Under the pieces are notes generated by a model. That model did no database searches. It saw nothing but the letters and a program-made list of their open reading frames with translations, and was not told the DNA's origin. Shown piece by piece: positions 11,229 to 20,608 of a stretch of 64,000 nt of DNA. The translations under genes and the position numbers were made by a program. Source of the stretch: Anaspis maculata (Eukaryota; Arthropoda; Insecta; Coleoptera; Scraptiidae); assembly GCA_949128115.1 (NCBI GenBank), contig OX421967.1, forward strand, positions 10,034,070-10,098,069, written 5' to 3'. Position 1 is the stretch's first letter. Every line of letters starts with the position of its first letter.

Positions 11229-11689
11229 TAAAATGGTAGTTAGGCAACTGGAAGAAGAGCATCACATGTGTATGAACGGTTGCCCGTCATTACTTCACTA
11301 GTACCTACCTACCATGTCGTCATTCCATGGTCATTACCAATTTAATTTTCAATGATATTTTGGATTACCTTGGACCATTTCGGGTATTCAAGTCATGCTT
11401 TTTTTAGCTTTCTTCCAAGGGTCAAACTGAAAACCGTTTGGAGGTGATACCTAGGTATACTGAATCGTTTTCGCACATTTTCCATTTTCCCCAGCAGCGC
11501 AATTTTTTAAAATATGTATTTTTACTCATTCGATTATAATTTTGTTCTAGTGTCGCGAATACTAACGGCATGTTTTGTAATGTCCCTGTCATTATTCTTA
11601 TCAAAAAAGAAAATCACCAGCTGGGTCATTAAAATAATACTAGGGCTTTAATAATAATAATAACCTGTACAGGATGTCCCAAATTGCTT

Positions 11690-12530
11690 GATTTTGGCTG
11701 TTTCTCATACTTCTACACCAGACAGAGAAAAACTGACCCCCATGTTACGAGCTCGATTTTTGTGAAATGCCGAGAGCCGAAAACCGCACTCTAATATCTG
11801 TAGCCGTTCCCGAGATATTGGCGAATTTTGACATTTGGCAGATTTCCAAAAAACTGCTGTAACTTTTTGGTTTTCAAGAATTTGTAAAACGGTAAAAACT
11901 TTCTACAGGCACTTTTTGGCGAAGAATAAGATACATCTGTCAAAAAAATGTTACCTTCCTCAAATTTTGAGATATCGAATGCAACTTTTCTCATTTCAAA
12001 TGTAAATCATAGTTGGTTTTGAGTTCAGAATATTGCAAAAACTTCGAGCTTTTCAAAAATATAAATGCTAGGTTATGTCCAATTACCATTAGAAATGTGA
12101 TAACAAATTTTTGTTCAAAATCAGACTTTTGTGACAAAAGCATTTGTTGGCTGAGGAAAATGAGTATTTTTGACATTGACATTGACTGATTTTCAGAGCC
12201 ACCTGTGATGTTGTGACAAAATTATCGTTTTGAACAAAAATATATAGGAACATTTTTATGGAATTGTGACATGACCTAACTTTTATATTTTTGAAAAGCT
12301 TGATTTTTTTGCAATATTTTGAAGTCAAGCTATGGTTCATATTTGAGATAAGAAAGTTACATTCAGTATCTCGAAAGTGGAAGAAGTTGGAATTTTTTTG
12401 ACAGACGTGTCATATTCTATGTCAAAAAGTGCCTCTAAAAAGTTCTTACAGATTTGAAATTTGATCTAAATTAAAAAAAAATCCGTATCTTGGAGTGGTG
12501 CTGTAACCTTATTATAGTAGGTACCTATGT
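11690..12530. mobile_element. imperfect palindromic element, about 0.8 kb
   Basis: The left half (about 11790-12100) is an inverted, diverged copy of the right half (about 12220-12520). Recognisable pairs are GGCACTTTTTGRCRWAGAAT, then CTGTCAAAAAAATG, then AGCTTTTCAAAAATATAAA. Identity appears about 70-75 percent. It starts soon after a CTGTACAGGATGTCCC at 11666, a common insect repeat end. It lies inside the ZNF-C insertion. Confidence 0.65.
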
Positions 12531-14156
12531 ATTGATTAGCTTCTTAAATTTAAATTTTCTCAATTTCAAACTCATTTACACTCAGGCAAGTGTAAGAAAT
12601 TCAAAACACAATCTCAACTCATAATTTTTTTTATTACAAATATAACTCAAAACAACTCGTAAAATTGCTAATCAAAGAATGACTTGTACAGTACCTAGGT
12701 AGGTATTTTATTTAAATAATTTACATCATTCAACTGTCACTAAAAATGAATAATAGAATCAATGTATCAAAAAAAAAGCAAATAAATACTATTGCTCGCT
12801 TATATAGAGCATAATCAAAAAACGGTTTTTCATTCAAAACCAGGCTTCCACATCCTGCCTATTATAGCCTTAGCTGCTACCTACCCTAATTGGACTCTTA
12901 GAATTAAGACACAGAACAAAATGAAAAATTGCAATTCAAACTATATTCCCAAAGAAACAACTCATAAAATTGCTAATCAAAGAACGACTTGTACAAATAT
13001 AGGAAGTGCCTAGGTGTTATACTGAGAATAGAAATAGAATAACTAATGAATACTACGGCTCTCCTGCTAGCTCGCTTTCAACGTCTTCAATCTTTGGAAC
13101 GTCGTGGAGGCATCAAAAACTATTCTGCAAGCTTGAAATTTCAGAGGATGATAGATCAATCATTTCTTTACATGCACGCAAAATTTTGTAGGAAAATAAC
13201 AACATGCCTCAAAACGACTTTTGTCCACTTTTTGGAGCTTTCGGCCCACTGTGCAATGTGGCAAAGTGAAAATGGTCTGTACGTCGAAACAAGACGTTTT
13301 TCGAAAATTTCCCAAAGACAAAATATGTCACGAATGACTCGGAGAATGATTTCCGCTCATCAGTTTTCGAAAATTTCGTAGTCGTTTTTCGTCGATCGTG
13401 CGCTATCTTCGTGGCGCGTCGGGTCCGAGCCGTCTATGATTTTCCCGGAAAAACGATTTTAATTGAATGAAACGCTGACGTGCCGATGCGCTCTTGAAAA
13501 TTGAACAAGTGGAAGCTTCTATTTCATATTTCCGTGCCATAATTATTAAGATATCTGCATAAAACTGAAGACGGAGCGCGTAAGCCGTTGTATTTTTGCT
13601 GCCGTAAGCCATTGAATCAACGTAACCATGACAATTTTTTTAATGTCAATTTTTAATGTTTTCTCTTGATTAGCAATCAAATGTTTGACACCTTTTTTTT
13701 CGACACGATGATTTCTTCAAGTATAAATTCGACGTTGATAAAACGTTATATCTGCCAACATTTTACACGTAATTTTTGACGTAGTATCAAAGCTGCATTT
13801 TGACGTTAGTTCCACATTTTTTTAAACGTTATTATAACTGAACATTTAACGTTTTTAACACGTTGCTTTTGACGTGCTTCAAATCGTCCAAAGAGACGTT
13901 GTTTCAACAATTTTTTTAAATGCTATTTTAACGTTTTTCCTCAACGTTGATCACAACATCGGTTTCAACGTTGATCACAACGTTGATTTCTACGTGGATC
14001 CGAGCGACATTTTTGGGTTGCATCAACGAAAGATTACCACTCACATCTAACGTTCGGTTATGTTCATATGACCACGTGTTTTAAACGTATGTGTGTTTAC
14101 TGGGTACCACCTACTACAATTAACAATAAAATTGAAAAAAAAAACTCTAAAGAGAC
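12531..14156. other. non-coding interior of the composite element
   Basis: AT-rich, with several short open frames that look random. Around 13860-13990 there is a cluster of ACGTTGATCACAAC-like units and many isolated ACGT words. I see no gene. Confidence 0.45.
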
Positions 14157-14159
14157 TAA

Positions 14160-14575
14160 GGGCCAGTCGAGGGGTCGACCACTGTGGAGGTTTTCTGTCC
14201 CTTGCCTTGGAGATCCGTGGAGGTTTTGTGGAGATCCCTGGAGGTTTTGTGGAGATCCGTCGAGGTTTTGTGGAGATCCGTCGAGGTTTTGTGGAGATCC
14301 GTGGAGATCTGTGGGAGATCTCTGGAGATCCGTGGAGATCTATGGAGATCTGTGGAGATCCGTGGAGGTATTGGAGGTTTCAGACCATTTGGAGGTTTTT
14401 TGTCCCGCATTTCTGGCCGTGGTCGACCCCTCGGGGCCAGTTTTACAATAGTGGTATAGCGTTATTCCGAGTATAAACATTGGAATAAAGTGCATGTCGA
14501 CAAAAGTAACCAAGGTGAATATACCAAGAATAGCTTATTAATACCGAGTTTATACCGCTATTGAAAAACTGGCCC
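14160..14575. mobile_element. PIF/Harbinger-like MITE with a foldback inserted in its left terminal repeat
   Basis: The ends are GGGCCAGT (14160-14167) and ACTGGCCC (14568-14575), flanked by TAA at 14157-14159 and 14576-14578. Inward inverted matches are CAATAG-x-GGTATA against TATACCGCTATTG. A 3-bp TAA duplication fits PIF/Harbinger-type MITEs. Removing the nested insert (14168-14433 plus one duplication copy) leaves a 142-bp MITE. It was present before the nested element landed. Confidence 0.75.
14168..14433. mobile_element. 266-bp foldback element with 15-bp perfect inverted ends and 8-bp duplication
   Basis: Perfect inverted ends CGAGGGGTCGACCAC (14168-14182) and GTGGTCGACCCCTCG (14419-14433). 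They enclose a minisatellite of 21-bp units (GGAGATCCGTGGAGGTTTTGT, 14207-14350). It is flanked on both sides by GGGCCAGT (14160-14167 and 14434-14441), an exact 8-bp duplication formed from the terminal repeat of the host MITE. A sequence CGAGGGGTCAACCAC near 62673, also followed by a minisatellite, suggests another family member. Confidence 0.75.
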
Positions 14576-14641
14576 TAAATCAAATAAAAATGATGTTTTA
14601 TTGGCTCAAAACACAATTCTCCCGGACCATTCAACTGCGAT

Positions 14642-15053
14642 ATGTCCCTACAATTGAAAATTGATTGGTCTGAGAATGACGATCTAATTTTTTATTTTCA
14701 AAATTTTTCATTGCCCGGATTCCCCACCGTTATTACTTTGAGTAATCTGCAGTGTGACCATGAACTTTTTGAAATTCACGCTCATGTAGACAATAATGAA
14801 GTTGTCGCTCTTTGCCTACTTTTACCACTAAGTGAAGTTGGGCACAGAGAGCTTTCCCGCCCCATTGTTGACATCTCGCACTTTCGCGCTTTGTTATTTA
14901 TCGTTCAGTGAAGTTTGTGAAAAAGTTGGAAAAACCATGGAAAGAGTAACGGGAAATCGTTCTGACTGTGTCATGTTTTTCCACGGCAATCGTGACACTG
15001 GAAAGCTTTACATCAAAGATAAAGATTTCGGAGGAACAACATATCTCCGGTAA
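14642..15053 (+). CDS. unrecognised coding remnant in two overlapping frames
   Basis: I do not recognise this. Frame one (14642-14911) reads 89 residues with an even, protein-like composition. A second frame (14832-15053) continues with S-E-V-C-E-K-V-G-K-T-M-E-R-V and ends near a plausible donor (CGGTAAGTT at 15050). The frames differ by one base, so if this was one exon it has a frameshift. It lies inside the composite element, 0.6 kb upstream of the RING pseudogene and on the same strand, so both could be remains of one gene. No function proposed. Confidence 0.35.
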
Positions 15054-15492
15054 GTTTTAAGTTTTCTCCGGAAATTTAATTACCAGAATGCTTTTTCTTG
15101 TTAAGATCTTCCTAAATTCCATTGAGCAGGTTTAACAAGTATTTCCCCCACATTTATCGTTCCTGAACATGAGTGGTTGCTTTTCAATAAAGGCGACTCG
15201 GCCTTGTGCTATTCTTTGCTTAATAAAATATCTCTCCTACTCCTGCCATCTTGCCTACCAACTTTGGAAAAATTAGTAGAGGGCTGAAATTTGGTACACA
15301 CGTTCCTACAATGGCTATAAATGACCTGTGAAAAGTCCCCCAAAATTCGAGCTTGAGAACCCATGATAATGGCCATCAAGTGTTGAAAGCCAGTTTTTTC
15401 GACGAAGACGTCACGGCATCATCCCAAGATTGTATTTTTTGTAAAATGTAAAACAGTTGACTATCTCATTTTCGAAAGTATTGAAGTAAGTC

Positions 15493-15540
15493 CAGTGGCG
15501 GATCCAGAGGGGGGGCGCAGGGGGCGCGCGCCCCCCCCTG
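15493..15540 (+). repeat. hAT-like terminal sequence fragment
   Basis: CAGTGGCGGATCCAGAGGGG followed by a G-rich then C-rich tract. This start is of the form common in hAT-type transposon ends (CAGTGGYGG). I found no partner end or duplication in the window. Confidence 0.35.
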
Positions 15541-15625
15541 GGCTAAATTTTGACTGAAAAAATAACAACGTTCAGAAGTTTGTTTTCCTGAGTAATAAAA
15601 TTTGGTTCATAAAAATGGTTGAAGT

Positions 15626-15934
15626 TTGAAGTCCCTTGAAAAACCCTCTCAAAAAATGATCAAAAAATCACTTATTATTATCAACATTATTATTATCATA
15701 CCCCTCCCTGTCCCTCTCCTTGAACCCCTCAATGTCCCAGAGCCTGCACCCGCACCCCATCAACCCGACAACCAAAATAGTTGCATCATATGCCGCGTCG
15801 AAGAGGGGATATATGCCCATATCCCTTGCGGACACTACGGCGTTTGACAAGAATGCCGCAACGAAATTGAAGCACGGGGGATGGAATGTGGGGTGTGCAG
15901 GCAGCGAATTCAGGGACACTTGAGGGTTTTTCGC
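15626..15934 (+). pseudogene. RING-finger protein fragment with a Cys codon turned to stop
   Basis: A Pro-rich leader is followed by C-I-I-C-R-V-E-E-G-I-Y-A-H-I-P-C-G-H, a typical C3HC4 RING start. The next zinc-ligand position is a TGA (15845-15847) where a Cys (TGC or TGT) is expected. The frame then continues with Q-E-C and later E-C-G-V-C-R-Q-R-I, which completes the RING. A single base change therefore kills the domain. RINGs normally act in ubiquitin transfer; here the fragment is dead and lies in transposon sequence. Confidence 0.65.
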
Positions 15935-16021
15935 GCGTGAAGAAGAGTTGTATACAGTGTGTCCAAGATTCGAGGTGCCACTATGGGTAACTTCGTTATT
16001 ATTAGAGATACAAGAAAGTTT

Positions 16022-17790
16022 AAATTAGAGAAATGGTTCACAATTTTATTGGCATTCCAATTTAGTCAACAGAATTTGACCATCTTTTTTAGTTTTTGAG
16101 ATATTCGAGAAAAAAGAAAAAATTGCATTTTCTTTTATTATCAATATCTTTTTTATGATTCATTCCACACTAATGAGACTTGAACATTCTTAAGGCACTT
16201 TTTAAGGATAGTACTGATAATATTGCTACTTTTTTCCATTTTTTTTTTTGTCTCAAAGATACAACCACGAACTTTCGATTTTCTTATGGACGCCTACTGT
16301 TTTTTTATCATTTTTAAATACCTATTTTTATTACCATTTCAACGATGTATGACAACCTTAATAGCTATTTAGGATACGAGTGTTAAAAGTGACAGGTATT
16401 ATTTTGTTTGTGTGTTTGTGTCGCAAGTGACGCTTGCGAAACGAGCATTAGCGAGTAGAGCAACCCCGCGAACAAAATAAGACACTTTTAACGCGTGTAT
16501 CGTACAGTATTTTATCTACAATGGTCTTTGAAATGTTTGGTAAACGTCAGAATTTATTGAAAATATGACAGGAATGCGCAGAATCATCATTTTTTCACGT
16601 CGCCCATGACGACGTGTTAAAAGTGACGGGTATTATTTAACGCTTGTAGATAAAAGAAATTTGAATTTTCAATTCAAAATAATAAAAAATAACGAATTAC
16701 GATCTAAATCAAGTCGCCCGGAGAGCGGTCGCTAAGGCGTTGCTATGGAAAACAAAAATATTTTGTTTTTGTTTTATAAATTGTATTTGAGGGTCACCAC
16801 CTTTAATAAAACAATAAATAACTAAATCGAACCCAATGAACATAATAATTTAAAAAAACTGGCTGAATAAAGCCAATTCAGCTGCAAAATTAATTGAATT
16901 GCTGAATGTGACCTCCATTTTGTTAGATGCATCTTTCGCATTGCCGTCTGACAGAATTAGTTACTCTTCCCAACGTATTTTGGTTGATGTTACTCAACGT
17001 ATTCACCACTCTTGCCTCTAACACCCGTCTATTTTCCGGAGGCTCAAAATCATGAATTTCATTCTTGGCGTAGCCCCAAAGATAAAAGTCGCACGATGTC
17101 AGGGCAAAACACCAACGTTGTCAAACATTGGGTGAGGGCGTTCCGGGAAATTTTGCAAATAGTTTTCACCCGTGATGTTTACATTTCGATTTGCTTGAAT
17201 GTAAGTAACGAACATGTCAAACTTTTTTTCGTTAGAGAAATGATTTTGGGCCATTTTGTTCAATTTGCAAAAATGTGTCAAATACAGAATGACGGAAAAG
17301 TTTGAAAAAGAAGCGTGCCTGTTGATTTTCATTTTCCATGGCAACGCTTTAGCGACCGCTCTCCAGGCGACTTGATTTTGATCGTAATTTGTTATTTTTA
17401 TTATTTTGAATTGGAATTCCAATTTTTCTGTAGGGTTGTTATACATCGTTGAAAAGGTAATAAAAATGGGTATTTGAAAATGGTAAAAAAACAGTAGGCG
17501 TCCGTAAGAAAATCGAAAGTTAGTGGTTGTATCTTTGAGACAAAAAGAGATGAAAAAAAAGTAGCAACGTCTGCAGTAGTATCTTTGAAAAATGCCTTAA
17601 GAATGTGCAAATCTCATCAGTGTGAAATGAATAATAAAAAAGATATTGATAATAAAAGAAATTGCAACTTTTTCTTTTTTCTCAAATATCTCAAAAACTA
17701 AAAAAGCTGGTCGAATTCTGTTTACTGAATTGAAATGCTTATAAAATTGTGAACAATTTCTCTCCTCAGTTTATTTATGAAAATCGGATG
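16022..17790. mobile_element. 1.77-kb palindromic element with its left arm interrupted
   Basis: 16022-16357 pairs with about 17430-17790, and 16650-16770 pairs with 17335-17410 (GAGAGCGGTCGCTAA against TTAGCGACCGCTCTC). The right arm is continuous, while the left arm carries about 290 extra bases at 16358-16650. The intact arm therefore shows the empty site of that insertion. The loop (about 16770-17335) has no supported gene. Confidence 0.75.
16358..16650. mobile_element. small element inserted in the palindrome arm
   Basis: Contains TGTTAAAAGTGACRGGTATTATT twice in direct orientation and once inverted (ACTTTTAACGCG). It also has a hairpin-rich core, GTCGCAAGTGACGCTTGCGA. Bounds are set by comparison with the uninterrupted arm near 17430. 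No duplication is clear. Confidence 0.5.
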
Positions 17791-18571
17791 ATGAACAACG
17801 GAGCTATTTGTGTAACGCTCTTTTCTGAGAAAAGGTACACTTTAGAAAACAAACCAAAAGCAAGGACTTCAGGGGTGAATTCGGGAGATGATTGAGTCAA
17901 ATTCGTGTGAGATATAACAATAAATTCCACTTACCTGCAATCGTAATGCTTTGTTGAGCGCCAGTTATTTTTAGTGATAAGGTGATTCACAAGGATTAAA
18001 TAACAACCTCAAATGGTCTCTCAATGAATCGAACAAAAAAACAAAACAAAATAAATTTATTCGATCCAAATTTGTAGAATTTTGCAAAACAAAATGGTCA
18101 AAACACAATTTTAATTTTAGAGGATGATAGATGATATGAATAATACAGATGATATTCGCAGTCAGATCAAAATATGAAAATCAGACAAGCTACACCTAGC
18201 TTGTGGAATTATAAATAAAATACCCTGTATGTATTACGTTCATGAATAGTGATGATGTCGTGATACATAATAGGTATCTGATGTGTTCAACACAATATCC
18301 ACATATATCAATTAATTATCCATTAAATTCCAATTTTTCCATCACCGCAAAACTTTTTTCAGCTTGAAACTGATTTAAAATCTCGACCCCAGAACCGAGA
18401 CTCAACAACAATAAGGATCGGCTCGTGGGTTCAAATGTAGCGTAGAAACCTGGTAGAAATAGAATGTCAATCTGGTTATGATCGTTTGGTATATGGGTGC
18501 ACTCGACAACAGTCTAAGCTCTTCCAAAGTGATGTTAGCCACCACCTATAATTCCCTTCCATACACCTGTG
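17791..18571. other. non-coding interior of the composite element
   Basis: AT-rich, no supported gene. Confidence 0.4.
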
Positions 18572-18574
18572 TAG

Positions 18575-18717
18575 CTGCGGGTTCCACCAAAAATTTAACA
18601 GCGAGTTAACTTTAACCTGAATTATTTGCTGAGTAACCGGCCATGCTATTGGCTGTGTCATAGCAGCTAACTCAGGTTAAAGTTAACACGCTGCTAACTT
18701 TTTGGTGGAAGCCGCAG
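18575..18717. mobile_element. 143-bp MITE with TAG duplication
   Basis: Inverted ends CTGCGGGTTCCACCAAAAA and TTTTTGGTGGAAGCCGCAG, with further inner pairing of GTTAACTTTAACCTGA and TCAGGTTAAAGTTAAC. Flanked by TAG at 18572-18574 and 18718-18720. No coding capacity. Confidence 0.7.
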
Positions 18718-18789
18718 TAGGTGTATTTATTTTGCAAAGAAAACATCGTTGTTATATAGGCAGCTTATTTAATCTTATGTATCACGTGT

Positions 18790-19099
18790 TGCATAGTCCA
18801 AGATTCACACTGTTTTGGAACTTCTGTGGGAAAGGCAAAGCGCAGCTTCAGTTTGAATGACGGATATGTCATTTTCGGTCCTACGACGTTCGATGCAACG
18901 CTTTTCGGTTGTACGACTTTCGATTCTACATCTTTCGGTTCTACGATGAGAAAAATATTTGACGCTAAGTCGACGTGTTGAGTACCACTTTTATGCCCGC
19001 CCTCCAACATGGCGCATTTCGGTCCTACGACGTTCGGTTCTACGACGTTCGGCTCTGCGTCTTTCGGTTCTGCGACTTTCGGTTCTATGCATGGCGGCC
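18790..19099 (-). repeat. right minisatellite-bearing terminal module (order Y then X from the end)
   Basis: Inverted relative to 10928-11228 and built of the same 15-bp units and the same modules X and Y, but in the opposite order from the element end. Module Y (19010-18960) comes first and module X (18880-18800) second. The modules look like alternating members of a longer array, trimmed differently at each end. Confidence 0.65.
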
Positions 19100-19107
19100 A
19101 AGAAATC
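19100..19107 (+). repeat. right target-site duplication AAGAAATC
   Basis: Exact copy of 10920-10927. It is followed by AACTGGTTCCAG, which continues the finger linker (N-W-F-Q). Confidence 0.65.
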
Positions 19108-19284
19108 AACTGGTTCCAGTGCAAACAATGTTCCTACCGAGCTAAACGGAATACGCACTTGAAAAGACATATGCTGCAGCACACTGCGGAAGAAGAAATC
19201 AACTGGTTCCAGTGCAAACAATGTCCTTACCGAGCTAAACAGAATTCACAATTGACAAGGCACATGTTGCAACATTCCGGTTGA
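19108..19284 (+). pseudogene. severed C-terminal part of ZNF-C (two zinc fingers)
   Basis: Reads N-W-F-Q-C-K-Q-C-S-Y-R-A-K-R-N-T and on through two complete C2H2 fingers, ending L-Q-H-S-G-stop at 19282-19284. It is on the same strand as ZNF-C and in phase with it if 10928-19107 is removed. Without the insertion ZNF-C would have 14 array fingers. No start codon or promoter of its own is apparent; an open frame from 19009 exists only because the minisatellite lacks stops. Confidence 0.75.
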
Positions 19285-20608
19285 AAGTGACCGTTGGAAA
19301 TCATGCAAATACATAAGAAATATTCTGTTTCTCGTGGTTTTTGATAGGTTGCTTCACTGGGAGCAATCGGGCTGAACTTTTGAACCGTTCAAGGAATTTT
19401 GGTCAAAAATGCTCAGTGGCGTAGGTAGACATGAAGGTTTTATTCTCAAAAGCAATAGGGTTTTGGGCTTAGGGCCAGTATATTCACCTCCCAGTAAATT
19501 CTTCAGTACTTAGGTACTTGGAACTGGTCGGTGAGTGTTCCTATATCAGCTACTGCGCAGCACTCATCGATCAGTTAAAATTACAGAAAACTCGGAGAAC
19601 TTACCGAGAGGTTATTAAATCAGCGATACTCTGCGACAAAAAAATAGAGAATTTACAAAATCAGTTTTATTTATACATACCTAACTACATCCCTTAGTGA
19701 TTAGATCTATGTTAATAACTTTATCCAATCCTATTGAATAATGCACGTATTCTCACGCGCATACGTGCCTGCATTTTTCAATAAGAGAATAAAGCATAGT
19801 ATTCTACTCACGGGTAATGGCTATTACTCATTCGGATGCTTTACGACACTCGCCAAGGCTCGTGTCGGCAAACTGTATCCTCATGAGTAAGAAGCAATCA
19901 TTACCCGCTTGTTGGACAATATACTATTATCTTATATAGCAGTGTATAATTCTCCACTATACCTACATTCATTTTCAGTGACTAACGTGAGTCATTATAC
20001 ACACTTTTTACAATAATCCTACCAGTACCTACCTACGTAGACCTATCTACCTACAGTAATCACCTACCTACCTATTACACGGTATATATCATTATTCATT
20101 CCATTTTGTCTGTCTCTGTTTCTCTTCAACAAATTGACAACAAATAACGAATCGTATACATTAGTATAAGGCCGCGCGAATTTGATCAGGTATCACATTG
20201 ACTTCAAAAAAAATTGATAGGTACTCAATTTATCGGTGTTTTACCTTTAGACCTCGCTATAGGCTTTATACTATAACACGAGCTATAACAGTTCGAAGTC
20301 AAAAAATGTTTCCATGCCCTGCTTTACCGAACACCTGAAGTTACAAAAAGTGTGGATTGATGAATGATGAAATAAATAAAGGGAGACCCGCGTAGTAGCG
20401 CGACAAATACAAAGCCTTTCGAAGTTACTGAAAGTAGGTAATGTTCACACACTATGTTCCGTTCGTAATCACTTTTTTTTTTGGAATTTTCCACAACATT
20501 TGCTAAAAAACAGAGCGTTCAGCTTTATCCGTATGCACGTCTCAACATGTGCAACTTCAAACTTTCGGCTCAGCTTGGTTATTTATAATAACATTTTGTA
20601 AATTAATA
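19285..20608. other. intergenic sequence between ZNF-C tail and ZNF-D
   Basis: No supported gene. It holds the hairpin repeat at 19721-19935 and several TACCTACCTAC runs near 20025-20075. Confidence 0.5.
19721..19935 (+). repeat. hairpin-rich interspersed repeat, copy 1
   Basis: About 85-90 percent identical to the reverse complement of 47575-47790. The centre folds on itself (GACACTCGCCAAGGCTCGTGTC) and outer parts pair GGGTAATGGCTATTACTCA with TGAGTAAGAAGCAATCATTACCC-like bases. Probably a MITE; duplications not identified. Confidence 0.65.

Larger units (their letters stand above)
10928..19099. mobile_element. 8.17-kb foldback-like composite element inserted in ZNF-C
   Basis: The left end reads GACGCCATATCGTAGAACCG. 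The right end, on the minus strand, reads GGCCGCCATGCATAGAACCG. Both run on into tandem 15-bp units of the type TAGAACCGAAAGTCG. The ends are inverted and flanked by AAGAAATC on both sides. Deleting it joins E-E-I to N-W-F-Q-C in frame, so this looks like one insertion event into the ZNF-C array. I find no transposase inside. The interior holds a palindrome, MITEs, a RING pseudogene and other nested pieces. Long inverted ends built of short tandem repeats are the hallmark of Foldback (FB) elements in Drosophila, though those make 9-bp duplications. The superfamily here is unassigned. Confidence 0.7.
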
